Positions 18,359 to 26,987 of a stretch of 64,000 bases of DNA are shown here, one piece after another. The stretch covers positions 8,666 to 72,665 of the forward strand of contig NZ_DIXC01000022.1 of assembly GCF_002435945.1 (NCBI RefSeq). Reading direction: 5' to 3'. Origin of the DNA: Mesotoga sp. UBA6090. GTDB lineage: Bacteria; Thermotogota; Thermotogae; Petrotogales; Kosmotogaceae. Both the position numbers and the translations under genes were made by a program. The notes beneath the pieces were generated by a model that was not told where the DNA came from, did no database searches, and worked only from the letters and a program-made list of their open reading frames with translations. Position 1 is the first letter of the stretch, and the number at the start of each line of letters is the position of its first letter.

Positions 18359-20691
18359 TAGATGTCACACCCGGCCAAATGAAATCCCGTCGATTCGTCG
18401 TAATAGCGTTCTAGCTCGTCTTTCTGAACGTAGCAAAACCCGCCTACTACTGGTGGAAGATCTGCTTCACTCTCATCATGTTTTACGCGATAGTTGATTA
18501 TGTACGGTGCGAGTTTTCTTACGATGCTTTTCTTTTCCGCCAGAAGCTTGAATTTATCTTCCGCCGTGGTGGGCCTTTGAAGGACGTCTGTGTAATCTCG
18601 CCACGCGGCCTCTGCATTCTCATCAATTTCAAGAAAGACGGGGAAAGTCCTACCGCTCTCATCGATCAGCTTGAAATCAGCGATTTTGGCAAATTCTAAC
18701 TTGTATATACTTTCTAGAATCTCCTTTGATTTCACTTCGAAGCCTGATTCTTCAATGGCTTCGAAGTAGTCTTCAACGAGTGAATAGAGCTCCGATTCAT
18801 TGTACAGGGTATTAATCATAGTTCTTTTGGTAGCCGATAACAAAACTGAGTCATAGATCTTGCTCGGTGCACGGTGATTGTTGAAATCCGTCAGTTCGAT
18901 CAGTCTTATTTTGCCCGCTTCTTTTTTACCGGATCTGTTGACTCTTCCGGCGACCTGAACGATGCTGTCAAGGGGTCCCATGTCACGGATGCAGTAGTCG
19001 AAATCCAGATCAACGCCGGCTTCGACAAGCTGGGTTGTAACCAGTATGCAAGAGCCGCCTTCGCCTTTTATGCTTTGTATTCTCTGCCTTCGAACTTCCG
19101 GCGGAACTTTCGTAGACAGATAGTAGAGTTTTTCAGCTTCTGCATTAGGCAACTCAACGATTTTCTTGAAAGTAGCTTCAGCCGAAGCTATTGTGTTCAT
19201 AACAATCATCAAGGACTTCTCAGATGTCAACGCTTCTTCCACAGTATCCGGCAGCAGGTTACTTGTGAATTCTTCAAAGGACATCTCATCGATACGTTCC
19301 AGTTCAAATCTGTTGAGCGGAATATCTTCATTGAAAAGAGATTCGCCGCTAAGGCCGAAACATGATGGCATGGTTGCGGTAGAGAATATGAATCTTGTAC
19401 CACCGTATTTGGCGAGTAGCTGCATCACTTTCCCGGTAAGGTCCCAGTATCTTGTGGGAATTGCCTGAATCTCATCCAACAGAACTATGGAACCCGGAAT
19501 CCTGAAGAATTTCGGGGTCCTCTTTCTTGTGAAAATCGAATGGAAGAAGCTCACAAATGTGGTAATAGTTAGCTCGCTGTTCCACGAGTTTGTCAGGAGG
19601 TCTGCCTCATACTTCTCGTAGTTCTCATCTTCGTTGTCCGTGCCAAAATCTATCTCCGAAAGATGATGCTGCTGTAATAACTGATTTGGAGTCGGTTCGG
19701 GCCGACCCGTTTCAACGAAGAGTTTTCGCGCGACATCGTAAGTCTGATCTATTATGCTCAGGAAAGGAAGGCAGTATATTATCCTCGGAATATGACCTTC
19801 TCTCGATTGGTTTCGTCGTAATTTCAGGGCCAGTGAGAGGAGAGTCAAAGTTTTCCCGATACCGGTAGGTCCTTTGAGTGTACCAACTTCGAAGTCGATA
19901 TTTGATGTCGCAAGGTCGTAGAATTTGCTCCTAAGAAGGTTCATGGGATCTGTTCCCGGCATGTCAAAGCCTTTCGCTTTCCTATAGTCTTCTACGAGCG
20001 TTTCGGGAAGATTGTCCCTCTCAGGCATTGACTTATTCCTGAAGGCAGCGTCGGTTTCATCTGCCCAACGCAGAAGAGATGAAAGGTACATATACAATAC
20101 ATAAGGACGGATATCTTTTCTATCGTCCAGGAAGAAATCTTCGTAATACTCCTGCCAATTGTAAACGAGATCACTTAATTCATCTTTGTCGAGTGGTGGG
20201 ACATCAATTTTCAGACGAAGTTCGTCAAGAAACCCTTCATTCAGATTCAAGAGCTGCCATTCTATGAGTTCTGAATCGCTGTCGAGGTCACAACCGAATT
20301 CCGGATTTTCAGCCTGACCATGGTGCCGCTTCAAAAGGCTTACGACTATAGGGATTAGATGCTGAATTTCGTTCGGCGCGTTCAGCGTCAAGTACTTTCC
20401 TATTGCAAAAGCCCCAAGAGCGGCATGGTTTGATCTGTCTCTGTTGAATCTGCGCTTCATTATCTTGTTCTGAAATTCCGGAGTAGCCTTCCCAAGATCA
20501 TGGAAGTATGCGATGGCCTTAACCAGAAAGCCCAGGGTCTTTTTATCGACCCCGAGCAGGTTTTCAAAGTCCATATAAAGACTTGCGATTTCAATTTCAG
20601 AGATCATGAGGTGATAGACACCATCGAGATGATGGATCAGCAGTCTGGGCGATTCACCTTCTCTTGCCGGATGGGAATAAACTTCAGACAA
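18355..20691 (-). CDS. cas3: Cas3 helicase-nuclease
   Basis: 778 residues, HD nuclease fused to an SF2 helicase. HD part: histidines at 20-21, AYFHDLGK at about 61-68, and RHH near 122-124. Helicase part: GPTGIGKT (274-281, Walker A), LLDEIQAI (about 404-411, a DExH variant typical of Cas3), FSTATMP (437-442) and a motif VI region GRVNRSG near 590. Cas3 is recruited to the Cascade R-loop, unwinds and degrades target DNA. The start is a TTG at 20691 with GAGGTGG upstream, overlapping cas5 by 8 bp. Catalytic residues appear intact. Confidence 0.95.
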   Translation of the reverse strand: MSEVYSHPAREGESPRLLIHHLDGVYHLMISEIEIASLYMDFENLLGVDKKTLGFLVKAIAYFHDLGKATPEFQNKIMKRRFNRDRSNHAALGAFAIGKYLTLNAPNEIQHLIPIVVSLLKRHHGQAENPEFGCDLDSDSELIEWQLLNLNEGFLDELRLKIDVPPLDKDELSDLVYNWQEYYEDFFLDDRKDIRPYVLYMYLSSLLRWADETDAAFRNKSMPERDNLPETLVEDYRKAKGFDMPGTDPMNLLRSKFYDLATSNIDFEVGTLKGPTGIGKTLTLLSLALKLRRNQSREGHIPRIIYCLPFLSIIDQTYDVARKLFVETGRPEPTPNQLLQQHHLSEIDFGTDNEDENYEKYEADLLTNSWNSELTITTFVSFFHSIFTRKRTPKFFRIPGSIVLLDEIQAIPTRYWDLTGKVMQLLAKYGGTRFIFSTATMPSCFGLSGESLFNEDIPLNRFELERIDEMSFEEFTSNLLPDTVEEALTSEKSLMIVMNTIASAEATFKKIVELPNAEAEKLYYLSTKVPPEVRRQRIQSIKGEGGSCILVTTQLVEAGVDLDFDYCIRDMGPLDSIVQVAGRVNRSGKKEAGKIRLIELTDFNNHRAPSKIYDSVLLSATKRTMINTLYNESELYSLVEDYFEAIEESGFEVKSKEILESIYKLEFAKIADFKLIDESGRTFPVFLEIDENAEAAWRDYTDVLQRPTTAEDKFKLLAEKKSIVRKLAPYIINYRVKHDESEADLPPVVGGFCYVQKDELERYYDESTGFHLAGCDIY

Positions 20692-21388
20692 GCATTACCA
20701 CCTCGTCTTCAGCTCCGTTCAATTTCACTATTTCAGACTGAGAAGGGCTCTTTAACAAAAGAATTTGTTTGCCGTCTTCTTCATAGGCAATTTCCGAGTA
20801 ACTCTGAACTCTTCTCTCGTTGTCCATGGAAATGGCATGTGTCTCACGAAAGAGATTTAGTCCGCTCTCGAATCTGATTTCTCCTTCATTGAACAGATAG
20901 ACTATGGAATCGACTAATACCTCACCATTCATATCATTTGCCTCAAATTCTCCAATGTAGTCTATTGTGGCTATGAATTCGGAGATACCCAGGTAAGGAG
21001 TGAAGTGTGTCTCGTGTTTCTCAAGTGTTCCTTTCAAAACAGATAGGAGTTCAGTGCTTCCTGTGGCATAGATCCGATATTTGGGAGAGACGACACATTC
21101 GACGGGAACAAGGATACTGCCTCCGCTCTTCGTGTGGAGGTATTTCAGATTGAAAGTCGTCTTTCTTACGGGCCTCAAAACCCTGACGCCAGTCTTCAAA
21201 CCCTTGGCCTCAAAATAGCTTGACTGCTCGCTTCTGCCGAAGCCTCCGCTTTGAATACCGATAATATTCCCCACAATCCCGAAGATTACCGTACGGGGCG
21301 GAACAGAATAAGTCAGCGCAGATGTCGTAGTATATGGCTTTCTGAAATGGGCGTAGTCACTCGCCATGTCGAAGACGAGGACTTTCAT
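20684..21388 (-). CDS. cas5: Cas5b Cascade subunit
   Basis: 234 residues. The N-terminus MKVLVFDMASDYAHFRKPYTTTS followed by SYSVPPRTVIFGIVGNIIGI-type sequence (seen as PPRTVIFGIVGNIIG) is the Cas5 RAMP signature of the I-B (Cas5h) branch. Cas5 holds the crRNA 5' handle at the foot of Cascade, contacting Cas8b and the first Cas7. The ATG has GAGGTGAGG 5 bases upstream and lies 11 bp after the cas7 stop. Confidence 0.93.
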   Translation of the reverse strand: MKVLVFDMASDYAHFRKPYTTTSALTYSVPPRTVIFGIVGNIIGIQSGGFGRSEQSSYFEAKGLKTGVRVLRPVRKTTFNLKYLHTKSGGSILVPVECVVSPKYRIYATGSTELLSVLKGTLEKHETHFTPYLGISEFIATIDYIGEFEANDMNGEVLVDSIVYLFNEGEIRFESGLNLFRETHAISMDNERRVQSYSEIAYEEDGKQILLLKSPSQSEIVKLNGAEDEVVMLV

Positions 21389-21399
21389 GAGTCCTCACC

Positions 21400-22350
21400 T
21401 CACTTTTCCAGTTTTTCAGTTTTGCCCTCCAGCAAACCTTCTATCTCGAATGGTTTGCCATTGAGGGTGAGCTTCAGTCTAGGGTCTATTCTGCAACGGA
21501 CTTTCTTTATGTTGTTTCTGTATTCATAAAGAAGTCCTTTAAGTTCGGAAACCTCAAGACTAAAATCTTTTGCGCCACGGATCCTCTCCTCCTGAATCTC
21601 CGATTTCAGCTCAATAGCCTTATCAAGCTCTCCAATATGGAAGTTCTTCTCCTCATCATAGATGACATCTATTAGGAGTCTTGGGAGCTGCTCCATCTTG
21701 GATCGGGTAATCAGATCTTTGGTACCGTCCCACATGGCTTCAAACAGAAAATCGACATCGGCGTCTGTGAGTAGTGTTTCTTTCGCTGTGTTCTGATTGA
21801 GAACACCGTAAAATGCGATGCAAGAGTATGGTAACTGCCACTTCTCGCTGAAACTACGCTGCTCGTTTCCTTCCTTTGAGACAAAAGCCGCCGTGCCCTG
21901 AACAAAGACAGAATCAGCCCTGTGAAGAGATCTGCCGAATCTGAACTGAACCGGCCCGGTAATAGACATATTGAGCTTTGAGATCGGTACGGTTCCGCCA
22001 AAAAGACGCAGATCTATACATTTCTTAAGAAGAGCCTCCGATGCCCTCTGTCTATCGAACCTTTTACTGTCGGTTATGTCGGAAATCAGCTCTTTTGCTC
22101 GCTGCTCTGACGTTACGGGATCTCCGTTAATAAAAACCTCCTGCTCGTAGCCTTCAGGACGTTCTGCCTTCTGCACTGTCCCCATGTAGTCTCTGATCGT
22201 TCTCTTAAGTCTGACATCCGAGACAATGTTTAGCCCGGTAGTCTCATCCATCCTCGGTTTGTTCTCGTCCATAGGATCTCCGTTAGGATTGCCGTCCTTC
22301 ACGTCATAGATAAAGACTATCTCGTGCCGGTTCTTAACTAAATCCGCCAT
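21400..22350 (-). CDS. cas7: Cas7b Cascade backbone subunit (Csh2)
   Basis: About 316 residues. The start NRHEIVFIYDVKDGNPNGDP ... PRMDETTGLNIVSDVRLKRTIRDY is the DevR/Csh2 signature (YDVKDGNPNGDP and SDVRLKRTIRDY). It polymerises along the crRNA spacer in type I-B Cascade. I prefer the ATG at 22350, which has GAGGAGG 7 bases upstream, over the ATG at 22356, which abuts that site. The gene follows cas8b with its stop only a few bases away. The binding-site sequence GGTVPISKLNMSITGPVQ near residue 120 is also typical. Confidence 0.95.
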   Translation of the reverse strand: MADLVKNRHEIVFIYDVKDGNPNGDPMDENKPRMDETTGLNIVSDVRLKRTIRDYMGTVQKAERPEGYEQEVFINGDPVTSEQRAKELISDITDSKRFDRQRASEALLKKCIDLRLFGGTVPISKLNMSITGPVQFRFGRSLHRADSVFVQGTAAFVSKEGNEQRSFSEKWQLPYSCIAFYGVLNQNTAKETLLTDADVDFLFEAMWDGTKDLITRSKMEQLPRLLIDVIYDEEKNFHIGELDKAIELKSEIQEERIRGAKDFSLEVSELKGLLYEYRNNIKKVRCRIDPRLKLTLNGKPFEIEGLLEGKTEKLEK

Positions 22351-22352
22351 GC

Positions 22353-24143
22353 TCATTCCTCCTCTTCCATATTTACTTCTTTGTCAATTTCTTTTTCAGA
22401 TGAACTCATCAACAGATTCTTCGAAGCTTCTCCACACAGGAATGCATAATTCAAGTCTGTCAACGACGAGGTCCAACTCATTCCAGCATTCAGCTGGTAT
22501 CTTCCTGCGAGGTCAAAGAGCTTCCCGACAAATCCAATATGTGAGGTGTTCGCCATTTTCTTCGAATAGTGCTTGTACTTATCTCTGAGATAGGTGAGAT
22601 GTTCTTTGAAATCGTCTGGCTTCATCCTGTAACCTTTGATCCTCTGATCGGCTGTACCACTGTATCCCTGATCTTTCTGAATACCCACTACAAGTGCGTG
22701 GATCATTCCGATTACAAAAGTTAGCTTCAAATCATCATTTGCAAAGAAACCTGGATACTGCTCAAAATACTCTTCAAGTAATTCCTCCTTTGTCTTTTTC
22801 AAACCTAAAACCCCTCCTTCTAAAGGATTATTCAGTCTGTCCAAAAAATAACCCATTGCAACTATCGAATTGCGATCGAAGAACACACCCTTTAGTTCAT
22901 TTTCTTTCGCGTTCATCTTAAGAGAGTAGAAGTATCGCATCGAAGCCTTCTTATAAAGACCTAAATCTGCCTTGGTGCCTTTAAATATCGCCCTCATGAA
23001 TTCCAGAAAATCAGTTGGCGGCACTGGGCTGTCAGAGGAGTTCTTTTTTAGCTGAGCATAACCTTTAAAAACCTTCCACAGTATTTCAAATCTGATTCTG
23101 GGAGAACCCAGAGATCTTAGCTCTGTCTCAATATCGTCTGCAGTTTTTGCGATGGCCTTCATCCTCGAAGGCGGAACATCTTCTATGTTCAGGTAGACTT
23201 TCACCTCATCCTTCCCTCTTGCCTTGACAAAAAAGACGAAATTCAAAGTCGAGTAGGCGTCCTCTCTGCTGAGTCTCTTGATCAGCCTTGATTCAAATTT
23301 TTCGTATCTACGGTCTTCTCCTCGGAAAGAATCTGTAAGGCTCGTAAACGGTGAAAGAGTGTTTTCGATGAGCTGTTGGCTCTTGCCTATTCTGTCACCC
23401 GCGAATCTCGGAAGGACGTAAACTTGTGACTCATAGAAGTTGAGAGTTAACTTGTCATCGGCAATCCTTTTACCCAGGGCGAGTTTAGAGAAACAATCCT
23501 GGCAGAGAGGCATAGTAACATCGTGACTCTTGTTGCTCATCATATATGCAAAACCAGGCTGATCAATTGTGGCAAACTTGAAGATATTGCTAACTCTGGC
23601 ACCAACTTCGGTTTCTTTCCCGCACAAAAAGCAAACGCCGCTTCGGGAGTTCGGGAGTTTTTGAACTTCATTTAGGAAGGCAGTCCTGAACTCCTTGAAC
23701 GCTCCCACAGATCGTCCATCGATCAAAACAGTCAAGAAATAGAATTCATTCTTCTCGGTAATCTGCTCCGCCTGTTCCTCAATATCGCTGACGATCTTCT
23801 CTTTGTTCTCTGAAAGAATATCTTTAATGCCATTCGCAAGCTTACCGGGATGCATCTCACAGAACTTTATGAATCTATCGATCAAACCTGCTGGCCCTTT
23901 TTTCGAAGGTTTGAGAGTCAAAGAGTATGGATCCGGTTTTGCAGGAGGAGTCTTCCTATAGAGGTAATTGGCATCTGTTTTGTACCCTAACCTACAGCCG
24001 GAATAGAGAAGTTTGTCGTCCTTTGTTTCCAGGTTTATCGTTACAACTCTGGTGTATTTCTTGCCGAGATCCTCCGTCAATTGCTGGGTTTCATCGAACT
24101 CATCTTCATGCAAAATTCCGATTTCGTAGACACTCTTGATCAA
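22353..24143 (-). CDS. cas8b: Cas8b large Cascade subunit (TM1802/Csh1 family)
   Basis: 596 residues, within the family's usual size. N-terminal RTFIGE-like region includes YSGCRLGYKTDANYLYRKTPP; a zinc site is formed by CFLCGKE (near residue 170) and CQDCF (near 215). The C-terminal third is helical and may contain the fused small-subunit function, as often in I-B systems, since no separate cas11 gene is present. Cas8b recognises the PAM and recruits Cas3. The TTG start at 24143 has GGAGGTGA 6 bases upstream, a site that overlaps the cas6 stop codon. Start and stop spacing show tight coupling with cas6 and cas7. Confidence 0.92.
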   Translation of the reverse strand: MIKSVYEIGILHEDEFDETQQLTEDLGKKYTRVVTINLETKDDKLLYSGCRLGYKTDANYLYRKTPPAKPDPYSLTLKPSKKGPAGLIDRFIKFCEMHPGKLANGIKDILSENKEKIVSDIEEQAEQITEKNEFYFLTVLIDGRSVGAFKEFRTAFLNEVQKLPNSRSGVCFLCGKETEVGARVSNIFKFATIDQPGFAYMMSNKSHDVTMPLCQDCFSKLALGKRIADDKLTLNFYESQVYVLPRFAGDRIGKSQQLIENTLSPFTSLTDSFRGEDRRYEKFESRLIKRLSREDAYSTLNFVFFVKARGKDEVKVYLNIEDVPPSRMKAIAKTADDIETELRSLGSPRIRFEILWKVFKGYAQLKKNSSDSPVPPTDFLEFMRAIFKGTKADLGLYKKASMRYFYSLKMNAKENELKGVFFDRNSIVAMGYFLDRLNNPLEGGVLGLKKTKEELLEEYFEQYPGFFANDDLKLTFVIGMIHALVVGIQKDQGYSGTADQRIKGYRMKPDDFKEHLTYLRDKYKHYSKKMANTSHIGFVGKLFDLAGRYQLNAGMSWTSSLTDLNYAFLCGEASKNLLMSSSEKEIDKEVNMEEEE

Positions 24144-24149
24144 TTCTGA

Positions 24150-24884
24150 TCACCTCCTTTCAATGGTTTTTATCATTCCAAATCCCTGTGCATTCTTTGA
24201 ACCTAGACCCCAATCGTAGGCTATCGATATAAGTTCCGGATCTGCCTGAAGCTCAAAGCGGAAATCCCAGGCGATTTGAGTGAAATCCTTGTACTTCACA
24301 ATCCGTTGAACTGGTCTTGAGGCAAGTTTGAAGGAGAAGGATTCTCCCGCTCTGACGGAATTACCCAATGCACTTGCCTTTCTGTTGAGGTTTTCCCGAA
24401 TCTGGATTGCGAAATCTTTCTCCACCGGATTGTAGAAATAAGTTTTCTTTCTTCCGTCTGCTGTCATGAGAGTCGAATAGACAGTTATTGGTGATATTGT
24501 TTTGGCCACTATGCATTTCGTTTCCGGAAGGGTTGGTTCTACCTCTATCGATATAAGGTCCAATTTCGCACCTAGAAGCCGAATTCCTCCGTTCTTCATA
24601 AGGCCGTTCGCAAAGGCTTGGACATAATCTTCAAGAGGTGATGAGAAGTGCAAGCTTATCGGAGGGGTTAGCGATATTGAGCCTTCATTAATCCTTTGCT
24701 TGCGACCAAGGAGTCGTGAGAAAGTGAATGGTCTTAGGGTTCTTCCATTCGCGGTTAGGCCAAAGTCATGGCTTTCCGGGATTACGTCTGAGAGTATCTT
24801 ATATATTGCCGACTGAAGTGGATATGAGTAGCTGATTGGTAGAGAGACGGGTTTTTCGCTTTCAAGTGAAATCCTTATTCTCAA
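24150..24884 (-). CDS. cas6: Cas6 crRNA-processing endoribonuclease
   Basis: 244 residues with both ferredoxin-like halves. N-terminal part: YPLQSAIYKIL near 22-32, His39 in ESHDFGL (a likely catalytic histidine) and FTFSRLLG near 54-60. C-terminal part: the glycine-rich loop LGSKNAQGFGMI near 226-237. It cuts the array transcript within repeats, leaving the ATTGAAAC handle, and as the only intact cas6 here it probably serves both the I-B and the type III complexes. First gene of the cas operon, reached from the promoter at 25128-25155 through a leader of about 240 nt. A second copy of its C-terminal half, with the same promoter, is at 6068-6420. Confidence 0.93.
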   Translation of the reverse strand: MRIRISLESEKPVSLPISYSYPLQSAIYKILSDVIPESHDFGLTANGRTLRPFTFSRLLGRKQRINEGSISLTPPISLHFSSPLEDYVQAFANGLMKNGGIRLLGAKLDLISIEVEPTLPETKCIVAKTISPITVYSTLMTADGRKKTYFYNPVEKDFAIQIRENLNRKASALGNSVRAGESFSFKLASRPVQRIVKYKDFTQIAWDFRFELQADPELISIAYDWGLGSKNAQGFGMIKTIERR

Positions 24885-25127
24885 AATGAAACCCCCATAA
24901 CGCAGCCTCTCATATCGTTTCCTTTATGAGCGACATGAATCCCTTTCGATAGTCCAAAGGAACGGGGTCCGGAGTTTCATACGTTGCGAGCAATCGCAAA
25001 ACCATCACCTCAATTCATCTTGAATAAGCAATATTTATATGACAAATGTTTGTAAGATGACAATGCATTGCTTAAGTTACTCGTAATTTAGTTGTGTGAA
25101 AGACTTAATGAGAATTAATTCATGTAC

Positions 25128-25155
25128 ATTATATCGCTTGTAACAAATAAATCAA
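25128..25155 (-). promoter_or_regulatory. Promoter of the type I-B cas operon
   Basis: Minus strand: -35 TTGATT (25150-25155), 16-bp spacer, -10 TATAAT (25128-25133). It leaves an untranslated leader of about 240 nt before cas6, which is long for a bacterial gene and is partly conserved in the duplicate at 6420-6640, hinting that the leader itself matters. Confidence 0.8.
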
Positions 25156-25251
25156 AATCCAAGAATGTATTAAGGCCTTTTGAAAGGATGCAACGAATTA
25201 TGCGGTTACAAAGACACGAAAGTGTCGAAAAACAAGAGCTTCTGAAAGGAT

Positions 25252-25404
25252 CTACAAGTAAGAATTGCACTGGCACATAAGGATAGAAAAACTCACCTCC
25301 CTGTAGTAAGTGGCTGAAGTATCGCCCATTCGAAGAGTGATTGGTTCAAGTCCAAACACCAGTGTAGACAAAACAAATAAGAGAAAGAAGATAGTTCTTC
25401 GCAT
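25252..25404 (-). CDS. Short secreted peptide or gene stub
   Basis: 50 codons from an ATG with AAGGAGGA 5 bases upstream. The first 18 residues (RRTIFFLLFVLSTLVFG) form a clean signal peptide, followed by LEPITLRMGDTSATYYREV and a cysteine pair near the end. A promoter (25463-25490) fits it well. Signal peptide, promoter and ribosome site are those of a full secreted protein, yet the mature part is only about 30 residues, so I read it as the start of a gene whose remainder was lost beside the cas locus. Confidence 0.5.
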   Translation of the reverse strand: MRRTIFFLLFVLSTLVFGLEPITLRMGDTSATYYREVSFSILMCQCNSYL

Positions 25405-25462
25405 TTCGATCCTCCTTTTCTCGTTCCAGGCATCCCCCCAAAAACGATCGAATCCAAACAGA

Positions 25463-25490
25463 ATTATAAAGGAGTTTACATTGAAAACAA
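25463..25490 (-). promoter_or_regulatory. Promoter of the secreted stub gene
   Basis: Minus strand -35 TTGTTT (25485-25490), 16-bp spacer, -10 TATAAT (25463-25468), about 55 bp before the start codon at 25404. Confidence 0.6.
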
Positions 25491-25513
25491 AATTCATCCT
25501 TTTCGATCATTGG

Positions 25514-25546
25514 AAAAAAAGACCCGGCATCATTGCCGGGCAAAAA
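25514..25546 (-). terminator. Intrinsic terminator, bidirectional
   Basis: Perfect 7-bp stem CCCGGCA/TGCCGGG (25523-25540) with a 4-base loop, flanked by A-runs on both sides so that either strand yields a hairpin followed by T-rich sequence. It insulates the stub gene and cas operon from sequences further right. Confidence 0.75.
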
Positions 25547-26135
25547 AGAAGGTGAAAAACACTCGGTTTGCTTGTGCTCTAGTCGCTCATAAACATTACG
25601 TTTCTCAATCGCTATCTGCAAATAGCAATTACTTCACCAGCACCTTCATCGCCGTTTTCCAAAGTCCCGGATAAGACCCATCACGTTTCAAGAATTCTCA
25701 TGAAGCCATCGAAGCTGGTTATGACGTCCTGTAAGTTCGAAGCTATTATGCTGTTTCTTGCATTCCTTTGCTTCTTACCTGGTTTCATAGCTGACATGAA
25801 CTGGCCAACAAAAGAAATTGTTAATGCAATCCAAAGTCATTGACGCAAACCAAGCACTACAGTATTCGCATTTTAACCTAAATTTCTTCATAATATCGAA
25901 TCTGGTTCCTCCATTAATGCTTTGCACAGAAGCTTCCGAAGAATGCAGATTCAACCGATTTCCCGAACAACTCCAAATACCAATGCAGGAGGGAAGCTTA
26001 TTACGTCGTAGTATTGGTGAATTCCCGTAATACCAGGCGACAGAAGTAGGCTGAACAAAAAAATAGAAGCGCATTTATTAAAGGAAATCTCCTTCAGTTA
26101 GTGCTAGGAACAGAATCGCACGATCCTTACGGCTA
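25547..26135. other. Intergenic stretch without a recognisable gene
   Basis: Only short frames without ribosome sites or family resemblance are present. It may hold the decayed remains of the gene whose start survives at 25404, but I could not recover any recognisable protein sequence in any frame. Confidence 0.4.
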
Positions 26136-26672
26136 CTAGCTTGCCCTTCCGTAGAAGTGGTTGATGAACCCTACAATGAATGTCATGTCGCATTCTCTGG
26201 GAAACACTATGTCTTCTCCCATGGAGAAAAGTTCAGGGAACTTCACTGCCAGTTTTCTCAGCTCTTCCCTTGTGGATGATGTAAGAGGCTCGGTGTTGGA
26301 GGTCTCTTTCGAGAGACAGACATAATGTGCAGTGCTAAGATCGTCTGTAAGGTCCGAGACAGAGATTATCGTGTAGGGGATTAATCTCTCCGTTTCCATC
26401 CGCTTAATCTCCAGGAGAACTCTCAAAAGTCTTTCCGAAAATTCTGCGACCAGTTTCTCTTTAGCCTGTTCGAAAGACATTCCTGATTTCTTGCAGTCTT
26501 CGAGTTTCTTTCTGCAAAGAAGTATCTCACCACGCGTTACAGACTCTGTATAGACCAGCCCATTAATACTGGCCGAGTTCTCCCACTGTCTTTCGAGCGC
26601 GAGGTGATTAAGCTTTCTCTCAACCGCCGATCCAACTATTTCTTTCAGTTCTTCATGCCAGTTCCAGCTCAT
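26136..26672 (-). CDS. Conserved-looking helical protein, unknown function
   Basis: 178 residues from an ATG with AAGGAGATGATAAC directly before it. Not recognised. Composition is charged and helix-rich, with a probable amphipathic helix around residues 55-100 (KKLEDCKKSGMSFEQAKEKL) and no signal peptide or membrane segment. Codon use and ribosome site resemble neighbouring genes. It is downstream of the HsdM-HsdS fusion gene on the same strand with about 315 bp between them, so co-transcription is possible but not shown. Confidence 0.6.
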   Translation of the reverse strand: MSWNWHEELKEIVGSAVERKLNHLALERQWENSASINGLVYTESVTRGEILLCRKKLEDCKKSGMSFEQAKEKLVAEFSERLLRVLLEIKRMETERLIPYTIISVSDLTDDLSTAHYVCLSKETSNTEPLTSSTREELRKLAVKFPELFSMGEDIVFPRECDMTFIVGFINHFYGRAS

Positions 26673-26987
26673 GTTATCATCTCCTTAAATCTCTTCCGTT
26701 GAAGTGGATTGCTGATTTACAGGATGTCCAGGATAGTTACTATCCGTGTCGATTCTCTTCTCCTTTTCCGATGTTGCTTACAAGCGCGGATTCCCGTCTT
26801 TCTCTCAACTCAGTTTTATTTTAGTTGGACAGCTCATTATCTGCCGGGAACCATTGAGGGGTCTCGCCAGTATTGTACCGGGCTACTTCCGTTTAAAGAA
26901 AAAGAAAAATTCGAAAAGCGGTCAGCGGACAGTGTGATAGCCTGTAGTATGCACTCGGCAAATCGCGTAGAATCTGTTCCGTTCAAT

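Noticed and set aside
25330..25360. GGTTCAAGTCC resembling a tRNA T-arm
   Set aside because: It is coding sequence of the secreted stub (reverse strand) and no acceptor or anticodon arm is found nearby.
25775..26074. 99-codon minus-strand frame rich in cysteine and tryptophan
   Set aside because: No ribosome site, no recognisable family, composition unlike neighbours; most likely chance.
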